The translations under genes were made by a program, and so were the position numbers. Under the pieces are notes generated by a model. It made no database searches. It had not been told where the DNA came from and saw only the letters and a list, made by a program, of their open reading frames with translations. From positions 102,829 through 166,828 of the forward strand of contig SZWC01001551.1 in assembly GCA_023375785.1 (NCBI GenBank): DNA of 64,000 nucleotides, read 5' to 3'. The stretch comes from Penium margaritaceum (lineage: Eukaryota > Streptophyta > Zygnematophyceae > Desmidiales > Peniaceae). Positions within the stretch are counted from its first letter, which is position 1, and each line of letters starts with the position of its first letter. Positions 23,453 through 34,336 of the stretch are shown here, in pieces.

Positions 23453-25042
23453 ATCAGGATCAACTAATGGATAGCAATCTCTCAGCCTAGCTGACGGCCA
23501 CTAGGCCTACGGCAGCATCGGTAGGGTGAACACTTGCAAGGATCAGAATCGAGGACAAGCATTGAGCTCGAAGCGGGATGCAGCATGTGCTAGTTGGTGA
23601 GTTCGTTGATTGACAAATTCTACTAGAGCTTCGTCTGTCTTAGCAATAAGAACGTAGTAGTTATCTTGTCAGCATTTCCGGCCTTCTTCACTTATCTCTC
23701 CTACCGCGATGCTCTTCCATGCCCCTTTCCAGTTAGTATGTCCCAATGCGGCTTGTAATTCAAATATCCTTAGAGATAAGGTATTTCAACCTCCAACCCT
23801 TTCTTGAAGATTGAGTGCGGCTTTGTTGCCATCACACAAGCCTCGGGTCCTTTTCCTTTCCTCCTCTGTCAGTCCGATTGGACAATAATATCCATTTGAA
23901 CCCTTTTATCCATGCCTCATAACTTCCCAGAGCTGGATTCTTTGGGATTTTTCTTGTCTGAGTCGGCTGCCGATAGATTATTTGCCGACTTCCCTCCCAC
24001 AATCTTGATCCCAGGCCATCTCTTCTCTCCTCCTCCCCTGGATGGAAGAAACAAAGTTAACACTGTTATATCCTATTTCCCCTTTCTTGGTTTCGTCCAT
24101 GTTGTAGCTCATCCTCCGGTGGATCATCCACCATCATCCTCAGCATCTACTTCCTTCTCCTTGTATGGGTCCCTCCTCCTTGACCATCCTTTCTTCTGTT
24201 GATGGATACTCCTATACCCACCTGGTTCTCTCCAGGCTGTCAAACTCCCGGTCGATCCTTTCCTGCTATATGTCCTCATTTTGTACCTTTAGCCTCCGAT
24301 GCGGCATCGCTATGCATTTCCTTTCTGCCATCTCCCTCCCTGTCTGCTCCCACATCCATTGTACCACCTTCTTTTACTTTGTTTGTATCCTCGTTTAAGT
24401 TTTGTCTCTCTATTTATAAAGAAGACAGAGTGGGTCCTACATACTTGTCTTGAGGTTCTCGTAACGGTGTGTGCATTTCAAATACATCCCTTTACAGCAG
24501 CTGATACACAACCATTTGTCAATATAAATATGATATCTACAAGTGGTACACGCTTGAATGTACAACCTTGCGCAAAGAAGACACTGGTAGATACTGCATA
24601 TCACAACCTCCTCTCTCTATCTTCTTCACGCACTCGCTATGCGTAAAGCTTCCGTATTTTTTGCACCATGAAATCGTTCCTAAAGAGCTCTGGACAGCTT
24701 GAACAGTTCACTCATACTGTTTTAGTGTGCGGACATATTGAGCAGCTAGTGCATCTGTCCTGTCCTTCATTTGTTTTTATACTCGCACCATGTGCTGCCT
24801 GTATGTAATATCCCAACTTGTTGATTGGATCCTCTAGCTTCTTCCGGTATTCTTACCACACAATACAGGACAGAGTATTATGTTGTTACCCGAGTATCAT
24901 TCCCATTTTTGAGGGAATACCCTACTTCATCTTCAAGCAGGGAATACAGATCCATCCAGCCCCATCGTCCATGATCCCGTATCTTTGATGCATGTATTAC
25001 TTGTAGTGGTTGCATTGTCAGGTACGGTAACATACATTCATT

Positions 25043-25766
25043 TTACACCACGAGCAGCTGACTGCTCGTGGTGTAAGCAAGGAGACAGGCGTAAGGCCTC
25101 GAAAGGAAACGTGTAAGCAAGGAGACAGGCGTAAGGCCTCGGGAGTGTGGAGAAGTGGTATCGAGATTCAAACATCATTGTGTGATATGCGTGAAGAAGA
25201 TCCACCTGATCGAGGCCCGAACATGACAACGGAAACAATTAGAGGCAAAAATAGGTAGCTGGTGGATGAAATGACAGTGCGACATCCATATACACACACT
25301 CACCCGGTGAGCAATTGTATTACAATACCGTGGCACTGCCAGGACCAGAAAGCTTGGTGATTCGAGATGTACTGATGTGCCTGACATCAGGAGGAAAGTA
25401 CTAACGATCGTGAACCAGGTACAGAATATGACACCTCAATACTGTTGGTCAAGGGACTAGCAGCATCTGGCGGCTCCTCCACTACCTCCACAAAGATCAG
25501 AGATACGGTTTAACTCTCCCCCACATCTGGTCAATGATCGATCCCAGTAGTGCAACAACGTACCAAGTGCTACAGGCCGAATGCAGTAGGAGGAAAGGTC
25601 TAAAGAAGGGCTATGGGCAAGATTACATGTGCACCTGGGAGCACCACGACAATCCAATGTTCCGGCAGATCTTGCACCGATGTAACAACATAATAACACT
25701 GAGGGAGCCTGAGGGAGCTCCTTACAGGCGTAAGGCCTCGGGAGCTCCTTGCTTACACGTTTCCTT
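25043..25766. repeat. Composite inverted-repeat element of unknown class
   Basis: The left end holds a perfect 15-bp hairpin (25043-25057 and 25062-25076, loop CTGA), followed by a 31-bp direct repeat in two perfect copies (25071-25101 and 25111-25141). The right end holds a 22-bp perfect reverse complement (25745-25766) of 25103-25124, preceded by a 21-bp piece of the same module in direct orientation (25724-25744). About 600 bp lie between. This resembles a foldback or MITE-like element, but I see no clear target duplication and no coding domain. Confidence 0.5.
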
Positions 25767-27930
25767 CCCTCAGCTCTGGAGTACAAGCTAGAGAGACGTA
25801 CACAATCATCTGCGTTAGCAGCTTCCTATCTCCACTAATGTGGTGAAGAGCCGTCTTGCATTTGAAGCAGCACTATTTTTGGGTTCTCACCGGACGGGAA
25901 TATTTCCTGCAGGTCTCCATCTCCTCTACTCTGGGTGCTTTAGATACCAACCTCTGCCACTTGCTTCCTTTGCCCATATCTTTTTCTTGTTCAGCCAATT
26001 CCTTGAGGTAGCGCTTGTAATATTGTCCTATTCCTAGAATGGTGGTCCCACGCTTGGAGTAAAATAGTTCCTTGTACTCATAATACCACACGGCCTCAAG
26101 GCTTGTTGCTTGAAGTAGCCACAACCACCTGCCGCTTGCTGCACCAGCTGATGGCCCCACCATTCATGAGGAATACATATCCAGAGATGGACTTGCGGTC
26201 CTCAGGGTTTGAAGCCCAATCTGTATCTGTATAACCGATGAAGCTGTTGTTGCTGCCGTTATAGGTGATGCCGATTCTGATGATTCCGGCAAGGTAGCGG
26301 AAGATCTGCTTCCCTACCTTCTGGTGCTCATGTCTAGGATTAGCCATGTGCTGGTTCACAACGCTCACAATCCGTACGAGGTCGGACCTGGTTACCACCA
26401 TCAGGTCCATAAGCCTGCCGACGGCACTCTGGCACTTCTGCCACTTAGTTGCATTTGCTTCTCCACTGAAGCTCATGAGGTACTGTCGCGTCTCCAACAA
26501 CATGACCATGGATTTAGCCTCTGCCATGCTAAACCACTACAAGACGTCCTTCATGTAGCGACACTCTTACAACAAGAGAGAGCGTGATTTGTGATCATAC
26601 GTGATCTGGATGCCGAGGAAGTATGATGCCTCCCCAAGATCAGACATCTCGAAGTGCTCCTTTATAGCCTCCTTGAACTCCTATAGTGTAGACATGCTGT
26701 TGGAAAGGAGGAGCATGTCATCCACATAGACAATGATGATGAGGATCCCATGCTCATACTGCCAGCAATACACGTTGTACTCATACTCACTGCTCTAAAA
26801 TTCCACGTCCTACAACGCCGCGTCCAACTTCTGGTTCTAAGCACACAATGACTGCTTGAAGCCGTACGGCGACTTCTGTAACTTGAAAACCAGGTACTCA
26901 TATCCATCCATGACGAATCCCTCCAACTGTTCCATGTAGATCTCCTCCTCCAAGTCACTATTTAAGAATGCCATATTTACATCTATGTGGTGAACCTCGA
27001 AGTCCTCGGCTGCTGCATATGAGAGAAGTCTGCACACAGAATTAAACTTTATAACAGGGGCAAAGGTTCTTGTGTACTCAATGCCCTCTTGTTGCGAGTA
27101 GCCCTTTGCGACCAGCCTCGCCTTGTACTTTTCCAGGTTGCCATCTACTCCTCGCTTCTTCTTGAATACCCAATTGCACTTGATCACCTTGCATCTAGGT
27201 GGATGCTCAGTCAGCTCCCACGTGCCATTGGTGAGCTGCGACTGTATCTCCTACTGGACAGCTTGCGCCTCATCTGCTGAATCTGGTGCAGCCATGGTCT
27301 CCTTGTATGATGTTGGTTCATCTCAATCTAGTACAACTGTGATATTTATTCGTTGTGGTGCTGGGGCGTTAGCGAGCGGCTGGCGTGGTGCTGCTGGCAC
27401 AACTAGTACTGCTGGTGGTATTGCATCATCTTCTTCATCTACTTGTGCCGATGATGTTCCTGTATCTGCTGCATCAGACATGGGAGAGTAGACTGGTTCT
27501 TCCACTGTCACAGTAGAGAAAGGATCATGAGAGACAGGTTCAGGATAAGTGTCTGCTTCTACGCCTTTGTTAGTTGCTAGTTCTGCTGCCTTGTTGCAGA
27601 CGATATTGGTGCCGATGAAATTTCTTTCATTGAAGACGACATCCCTCGAGATGATGACGTGGCCTGTATCCCTCTCATAGAGACAATAGGCCTTGCTTGT
27701 CACGTCATAGTCGTTCATCAGCATCTAAGCGTTCTTCACGTCCTACTTCTGTCGCTTGTCCTCTAGGACGTGCATGTGTGCCAAGATGCCAAACACACGA
27801 AGATGGTCCACTCTCGGCTTCTTGTCGAACCACACCTCATACGGCGTCATCTGTTCTAGTGCCTTAGTTGGACTGTGGTTTTTTATGTAGACTATAGCAC
27901 GCACAGCTTCGACCCCAAAATCATTAGTTA

Positions 27931-28497
27931 GTCGAGCTGCGTGCAGCATGGAATGCGCCAACTAAACGATGGTGCGGTTGGCGCGTTCTGCTACATCGTT
28001 AACCTGCGGCGTGTATGGAATAGTGTGTTGTGCCTTGATGCCAACTGTTGTGAGGTTGTCTTGGAACTCCTTGCTCAGGAACTTTCCACCATGGTCGTTG
28101 TGCAGTGCCTTGAACGTCTTGCCCGTCTGGTTCTCCACCATTGCTTTGAACTCCTTGAACCTGTCAAAGCACTGGTCCTTGGAAGCAAGGAAGTACACAG
28201 CAATATAACGGCTNGTCGAGCCGCGTGCAGCATGGAATGCGCCAACTAAACGATGGTGCGGTTGGCGCGTTCTGATACATCGTTAACCTGCGGTGTGTAT
28301 GGCATAGTGTGTTGTGCCTTGATGCCAGCTGTTGTGAGGTTGTCTTGGAACTCCTTGCTCAGGAACTTTCCACCATGGTCGTTGTGCAGTGCCTTGAACG
28401 TCTTGCCCGTCTGGTTCTCCACCATTGCTTTGAACTCCTTGAACCTGTCAAAGCACTGGTCCTTGGAAGCAAAGAACTACACAGCAATATAACGGCT
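27931..28497. other. Assembly junction: single N between duplicated ends
   Basis: An N at 28214 separates two near-identical 283-bp copies of E5 integrase sequence (27931-28213 and 28215-28497). As with the other N sites, this looks like an unmerged contig overlap. Confidence 0.8.
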
Positions 28498-28622
28498 GAA
28501 ATCATTTGTAAATGTTAGGAAATACGCAGAGCCTCCAAAGCTCTGGGTCTGCATCGGTCTACACAAGTCTGTGTGGACCAGCTCCAGTACCTCTTTTGTA
28601 CGTTCTCGTGCTCCAGAGAATA

Positions 28623-29107
28623 TTCTACAGATCTTGGATTTTGATTATACATAGTTTTTTGGAGGTTTTCTTCAACAAGTTTATCAAGTTACACCTAAAT
28701 AATTACTTTGACATGCCTAACAAATATTCGTTCATGTCGCGAGTTCTACACGCTCAAAAACGAGAAACAATATTAAAAAAACGTGGGTTCACACTCAAAG
28801 TGTGCTACCGTGTACCTCAAAGACCCCGTGTCTGGCCTGTTTGATGTGTAAAAAGGACATGTCAGACCTGTCAGACAGTGAGAAGGTGGTATTCTCGCTC
28901 ATCCGCTATGCTAAGACGCCTCCTTGACGAAGAAAATTCCTCGTTCGCACATAGATTTGACCAAATTTGTCGAATTTAAAATCAGATTTTTTCGTTGAAT
29001 AAAAGTCTAGGAACTACCTAAATAACTGAAATATCAAAAATTGCATTCGAAATCATGGAATACATAATTAGCAATTTTGAAAAAAATGAAATCAAAGATC
29101 AGTATGT
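28623..29107. mobile_element. TA-target MITE (M3) in E5
   Basis: 485 bp between TA dinucleotides (28621-28622 and 29108-29109). Terminal inverted repeats: TTCTACAGATCTTGGATTTT at the left, ACATACTGATCTTTGATTTC in reverse complement at the right. The flanking copia sequence aligns base for base with uninterrupted copies (for example near 15940) if one TA and the insert are removed. It is AT-rich with no coding domain. TA duplication fits the Tc1/mariner superfamily; the family name is unknown. Confidence 0.75.
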
Positions 29108-31346
29108 TATCTCACACTATTGCTTTCCCTCCAAACAACCAATACACAACTGTTGCTCAAGTTAGAGATGGTAGGCATGTCGCACACCATCTGTTTTGCT
29201 TGAATATGCTACAAGGCACACATGCCGATGTGGCCATAGTGTGTATGCCAGATCTCGCCATCTGTTACGTGCACCACTATTGTAAGACTCTGCTCTCATG
29301 GAACCTTGGTCACTCTCAACAGGCGGCACATGTCACCCTCCTTCACCGATTTAGCCAACTCCTCTCCTGTGTCCTTGTTAAGGATGTAGCCATAGTCATC
29401 ATCAAACACAACATGTAATCCTGTTTCGGTAAGGGAGGAGACTAAGAGGAGGTTGAACGCAACATCAGGTACATACAGCATGCCATGGAATACTCCCACT
29501 TCAATGGCACGCAGGGTCTCCAACCACACCTCCACAATCCCAATCCCCACAGCATAGACCATCCGATCATCACCCATAGCAATATGATGGGAAGGGATGG
29601 ACAGCAGTTACCTAACCCACTCCTTGTGATATGTCAAGCTCTTTGTACATATTCAGTCCTTGTACCATACAAGATCCGCCTTCTCCATCTATGACATGGA
29701 TTTTACCATGAAGAGACGGTCGGACACCTCCTTGGCCACGTTCATGTTGCCAAAGTAGCGTACACCAGCGTGGCTTTGCTGCTCCTGCTACTCCTACTGC
29801 TGACGCTGCTATGACTACTGCTACTGCTTTTGTAGAGACCGCTGCTTTCACTGGTGCTGCTCCTACTCCTTTGGGTCCCTCTTGAGCTTGATATACTCCT
29901 TTTTTTAGTGTCCCTCTTTCTGGCAGTAGTGGTATTTGCCTTTTTTCTTGCCTCTCTGCTACCCAGACTGCTGCTGTTACTGCTCGTTGTGTGCGCTTGT
30001 GGCCACAAAACTGCTTCACTCCTACCGCCATTGCGCTTTGTTACATTATGACGTAATTCCACCTATACCAAGTGTATATAGATGGAGTCAAGGTCAACAG
30101 TTGACTGGCACTCCAGCGTCTCTCGTACTGCATTGTAGCTAGTTGGGAGTCTCCTCAGCAAGAAGAGGATGAAGTATGGTACAGATTGCCGGTCGCTCTC
30201 AGCAGTTTCGCCAGCTCCTTTGTCCTGTCCATGAACACCTTCATCCCTTTACCACCCTTCATTTTCAGCGCCATTTTCTTCTCCTCCAAAAGCATGATGA
30301 ATTCAAGATCCTTGGTCTTATACTTCTCGCTCAACGTATCCCACCTCTCCATTGTAGTAGCCTTGTTTCTCACATACTAAAGATGTGGGCTGGAGATGGT
30401 GTTGACAAACAACCTGTATGCCTGCCTGTCATTCATCCTCCACTCCTCATACGCCACTGGTATAGCTGCAGATGAACCTGCACTGGCTGTACCCTTTTGC
30501 GGTATCACCCCTGCCACCACGTATGCTACAGTGATATTTGTTGTTTGCGGATCTAGAGCTGACTCATCGCCGCTCACCACCTCCCATAAGCCCCTCTCCT
30601 CTAAAAGGAGATTGATACTGATCTTCCAAAATGTGAAGTTGGCGTATCCCTCGAGCCTCTTTAAAGGCTGGGCTACTCTCACAACGCCTACTGCTGCCAT
30701 TTTGACCCTTGGTGATGCTCAATGTTGTCCTGGCATGGCCCTGTTATCCCTGATTCTACTACTGCTTCTGCCAGAAATCTTTCGGATAGATAATGGAATA
30801 TAGATGCCAACAGACTAGGAATTTGGAAAACCCGAGTCTACCACTACAAAATTCAGCTGAAAACCTTTTGAATCGATCCATAAAATAGGGTCATCAACAG
30901 GGGATTTTGAAATATATGCCCTCTAGAAAACAAGGTATGCTTATACTCCTACTCTAGCTTAAATGAGCCAACTTGTAAATGAAATTTCTCCCAAACAAAC
31001 AGATGGAATGTAAATATGTTTATACCAATGGAAAGCTTCAGAAAAATACTCCAATTCGCATGTAACACTTTTAAATTTGACAAAGAAACAAGAGAGTAAT
31101 GGTCATTACAACGCGATTGTCTTATTCATAGAGAAGAGTGTAGCTCTTGCCGACCTCGTTTTGAGTATAACTCTCAATCCGACTGTTAGATCTTTGCAAT
31201 CTTAAGCTCGTTAGAAAGATTGTCTTGCAAAATTGAAGATCCTATGGTCGATCGTCAAATTTGGTCAAGGTTTGACCCTAACCCGTCACTCTCATAGTGA
31301 CAGCCTGTGCTGGCTAAAACTCGCATAACTTGGCTATGATACCAAA

Positions 31347-31618
31347 TATTGGATCTTGGGAAAGAGAGAGAGCCTTGGAGTAACGAGCATGTGGGATTGA
31401 AAGGGCATCAGTTGTGCTGAAGAATGGTTATTGAATCACTCAAAATGATGGAGTACATATAGAACTAGAACTTCGGCAAGTCAGCCCTCTCACAAGCGAC
31501 ACCTCTTAGCCATGGAGGCTAAGGGTCACACACTAATGTCCACGATATCACACAAGAGAGGAAATCAGCCTAGCAATCAGGATGACCAGTCACACACAAC
31601 CTACAGAGCTAGAGAATG
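31347..31618 (-). repeat. E5 5' LTR, first segment
   Basis: Reverse LTR starting TATTGGATCTTGG directly after the reversed primer binding site and stopping at GAATG (31614-31618), where E6 begins. It continues at 39550-39994. Confidence 0.85.
31614..31618. repeat. Target site duplication GAATG, left copy
   Basis: Pairs with GAATG at 39550-39554 around element E6. Uninterrupted reverse LTRs carry a single gaatg at this place (agctagagaatgctctc). Confidence 0.9.
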
Positions 31619-32583
31619 TGTTGGGAAAGAAGCCATCCGGCTCAATTTCAGGTCCACAGGAGCAAGTTCCAGGTAACATCCAGATGCCTGCTTCGATTGT
31701 CGATCCGTCTTCACCATTGGAAAGATCAGCTGGCAAATTATATACGGTCCAAGTTTCAGGCCGATCCAACAGTCGGATTGGGAGATGTAAATTTTCGAAG
31801 TTTCGGGGGTCATGGACCGCCGATGTCTGGGTGGCCACGGGCGATGGCTCCATGCCTTAGCCTGAGAAAAGAAAAAAGGAAAAGAGGTCCAGGGTCAAGA
31901 CCTGATGGGAGAAATATCCAAAAAGGTCCTTGATCTTAGGATTGCCTTGTCAGAGTGTGCTGACTAGGATAAAGGTACCTCTCCTTACTTTTTAGGTGAG
32001 GTGAGATCCTTGTGTGCTAGCCATGGATACATGGCGATTCTCCATGNNNNNNNNNNNNNNNNNNNNNNNGATGGCTCCATGCCTTAGCCTGAGAAAAGAA
32101 AAAGGCAAGAGGTCCAGGGTCAAGACCTGATGGGAGAAATATCCAAAAAGGTCCTTGATCTTAGGATTGCCTTGTCAGAGTGTGCTGACTAGGATAAAGG
32201 TACCTCTCCTTACTTTTTAGGTGAGGTGAGATCCTTGTGTGCTAGCCATGGAGACATGGCGATTCTCCATGGGTTTGTGGGTGATGTGACCACTAGGAGT
32301 GTACCATGAGAGCATTCTCTAGCTCTCTAGGTCGTGTGTGACTGGTCAGCCTGGTTGTTAGGCTGATTTCCTCCCTTGTGTGAGATTGTGGACTCTAGTG
32401 TGTGAGTCCTAGCCTCCATGGCTAAGTGGTGTGGCTTGTGAGAGGGCTGACTTGCCCAAGCTCTAGCTCTATATGTACTCCATCATTTTGAGTGATTGAA
32501 CAGCCATTATTCAGCACAAGTGGTGCCCTTTCAGTCCCACATGCTCGCTGCTCCAAGACTCCCTCTCTCCTCCAGATCCAACA
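31619..32583 (+). repeat. E6 5' LTR, interrupted by an assembly gap
   Basis: Starts TGTTGGGAAAG and ends CCAGATCCAACA. It is longer than 735 bp only because bases 31843-32046 reappear after the N run at 32070-32271. A primer binding site follows at 32586-32597. Confidence 0.85.
32047..32069. other. Assembly gap (23 N)
   Basis: A run of N inside the E6 5' LTR. The 200 or so bases before it (31843-32046) are repeated after it (32070-32271) almost exactly, as at the single-N junctions. Probably a contig overlap that was not merged. Confidence 0.9.
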
Positions 32584-33156
32584 TTTGGTATCAGAGCCAG
32601 ATTCTGCCGGATTCAGCCAGCACAGGCCATCACTTTGAGAGTGACGGGTTAGAGTCAAACCTTGACCAAATTTGACGATCAACCACTTGATCTTCAAGTT
32701 CGTGAGACAAGCATTCTAACGAGCCCAACATCGCGATAATACAACGGTCGGATTGAGAGTTATGTTCAAAACGATATTGGCCAGGACTACACTCTTCTCT
32801 ATAAGTAAGACTGTCGCCTTGTGATGACCATAACTCTCTTGTTTCTTTATCAAATTTAAAAAGTGGCACATGCGAATTGTATTATTTTTCCTAAGATTTC
32901 TATTGGTGCAAAAATATTTACATTCCGTCGATTCGTTTGGGAGAAAAGCCGTTTACAAGCTGGCTGGTCTGAGTTGGAGTAGGAGCAGAAGCACACCCTG
33001 TTTTCAAGAGGGGATATCTTTCCAAATCCCCTGTTGATGACCCTGTTTTATGGGTCGATCTGAAAGGATTTGAGCTGAATTTTCTAGTGGTAGGCTCAGT
33101 TTTTCCAAATTCCCTTTCTGCTGGCATCTACAGTCCAGTTTCTGTCAGACAGATTT

Positions 33157-33689
33157 GTCTGGGTGGCCATGGGCGATGGCTCCATGCCTTAGCTTGAGAA
33201 AAGAAAAAAGGCAAGATGTCCAAGATCAAGACCTGATGGGAGAAATATCCAAAAAGGTCCTTGGTCTTAGGATTGCCTTGTCAGAGTGTGCTGACTAGGA
33301 TAAAGGTACCTCTCCTTACTTTTTAGGTGAGGTGAGATCCTTGTGTGCTAGCCATGGAGACATGGCGATTCTCCATGGGTTTGTGGGTGATGTGACCACT
33401 AGGAGTGTGCCATGAGAGCATTCTCTAGCTCTGTAGGTTGTGTGTGACTGGTCAGCCTGATTGTTAGGCTGATTTCCTCCCTTGTGTGAGATTGTGGACT
33501 CTAGTGTGTGAGTCTTAGCCTCCATGGCTAAGTGGTGTGGCTTGTGAGAGGGCTGACTTGCCCAAGCTCTAGCTCTATATGTACTCCATCATTTTGAGTG
33601 ATTGAACAGCCATTATTCAGCACAAGTGGTGCCCTTTCAGTCCCACATGCTCGCTGCTCCAAGACTCCCTCTCTCCTCCAGATCCAACA
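33157..33689 (+). repeat. Partial second LTR of E6, from a 1.1-kb tandem duplication
   Basis: Begins inside the LTR at GTCTGGGTGG directly after leader sequence ending CAGACAGATTT, and runs to the normal LTR end, followed by a primer binding site. Units 31825-33156 and 33157-34262 are both about 1,105 bp once the assembly gap is discounted, so LTR plus leader was duplicated in tandem. Confidence 0.8.
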
Positions 33690-33691
33690 TT

Positions 33692-33703
33692 TGGTATCAG
33701 AGC
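33692..33703 (+). other. tRNA-Met primer binding site of E6
   Basis: TGGTATCAGAGC, two bases after the LTR end, is complementary to the 3' end of plant initiator tRNA-Met, the usual primer of plant Ty1/copia elements. The same 12-mer or a close variant follows every 5' LTR in this window. Confidence 0.9.
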
Positions 33704-34336
33704 CAGATTCTGCCGGATTCAGCCAGCACAGGCCGTCACTTTGAGTCTGACGGGTTAGTGTCGAAACTTAACAAAATTTGACGATCCACCACTGGATCTT
33801 CACGTTCGTGAGACAAGCCTTCTAACGAGTCCAACATCGTGACAATCCAACGGTCGGATTGAGAGTTATGTTCAAAACGAGGTCGGCCAAGGCTACACTC
33901 TTCTCTATGACTAAGACTGTCGCCTTGTGATGACCATAACTCTCTTGTTTCTTTGTCAAATTTAAAAAGTGGCACATGCGAATTGTAGTATTTTTCATAA
34001 GCTTTGTGTTGATGCAAAAATATTTGCATTCCGTTGATTCGTTTGGGAGAAAAGCCGTTTACAAGCTGGCTGGTCTGAGTTGGAGTAGGAGCAGAAGCAC
34101 ACCCTGTTTTCAAGAGGGCATATCTTTCAAAATCCCCTGTTGATGACCCTGTTTTATGGGTCGATCTGAAAGGACTTGAGCTGAATTTTCTAGTGGTGGG
34201 CTCCGTTTTTCCAAATTCCCTGTCTGCTGGCATCTACAGTCCATTTTCTGTCAGACAGATTTCTGGCAGAAGCAACAGTAGAAGCAGGGGTAGCGCCGCC
34301 ATCCAAGGGCAGCGCTAAGCATAACCAAGGCTCAAA

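Larger units (their letters stand above)
22219..26106. other. Non-satellite, non-copia island without a recognisable gene
   Basis: About 3.9 kb with mixed base composition. No open frame here has a domain I recognise; the longest are below 120 residues and rich in Pro, Ser, Phe or Leu. Seen directly: a TGTTACATCC start that would suit an LTR edge, a 12-bp inverted repeat at 23423-23452, a CA-rich run near 23345-23383, a TATAAATA at 24521-24528, and an inverted-repeat cluster at 25043-25766. On the minus strand at 25873-26097 there is a 75-residue Lys/Glu/Tyr-rich frame that could be a scrap of an unknown gene or transposase. Function is not assigned. Confidence 0.5.

Noticed and set aside
23912-24202. 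A 96-residue plus-strand open frame
   Set aside because: Pro/Phe/Ser-rich composition, no domain I recognise, no flanking gene structure; not called as a gene.
25071-25141. Two 31-bp direct repeats as a possible CRISPR array
   Set aside because: Only two copies with a 9-bp gap and an additional inverted copy nearby; the setting is eukaryotic repeat DNA.
25873-26163. A 96-residue minus-strand protein crossing 26106
   Set aside because: Its N-terminal part is E5 RNase H read out of context, so the frame as a whole is a chance fusion; only the part left of 26106 might mean anything.
33690-33705. Possible tRNA gene at the tRNA-Met matching sequence
   Set aside because: Only the 12 bases complementary to the tRNA 3' end are present, directly after an LTR; this is the primer binding site, not a tRNA gene.
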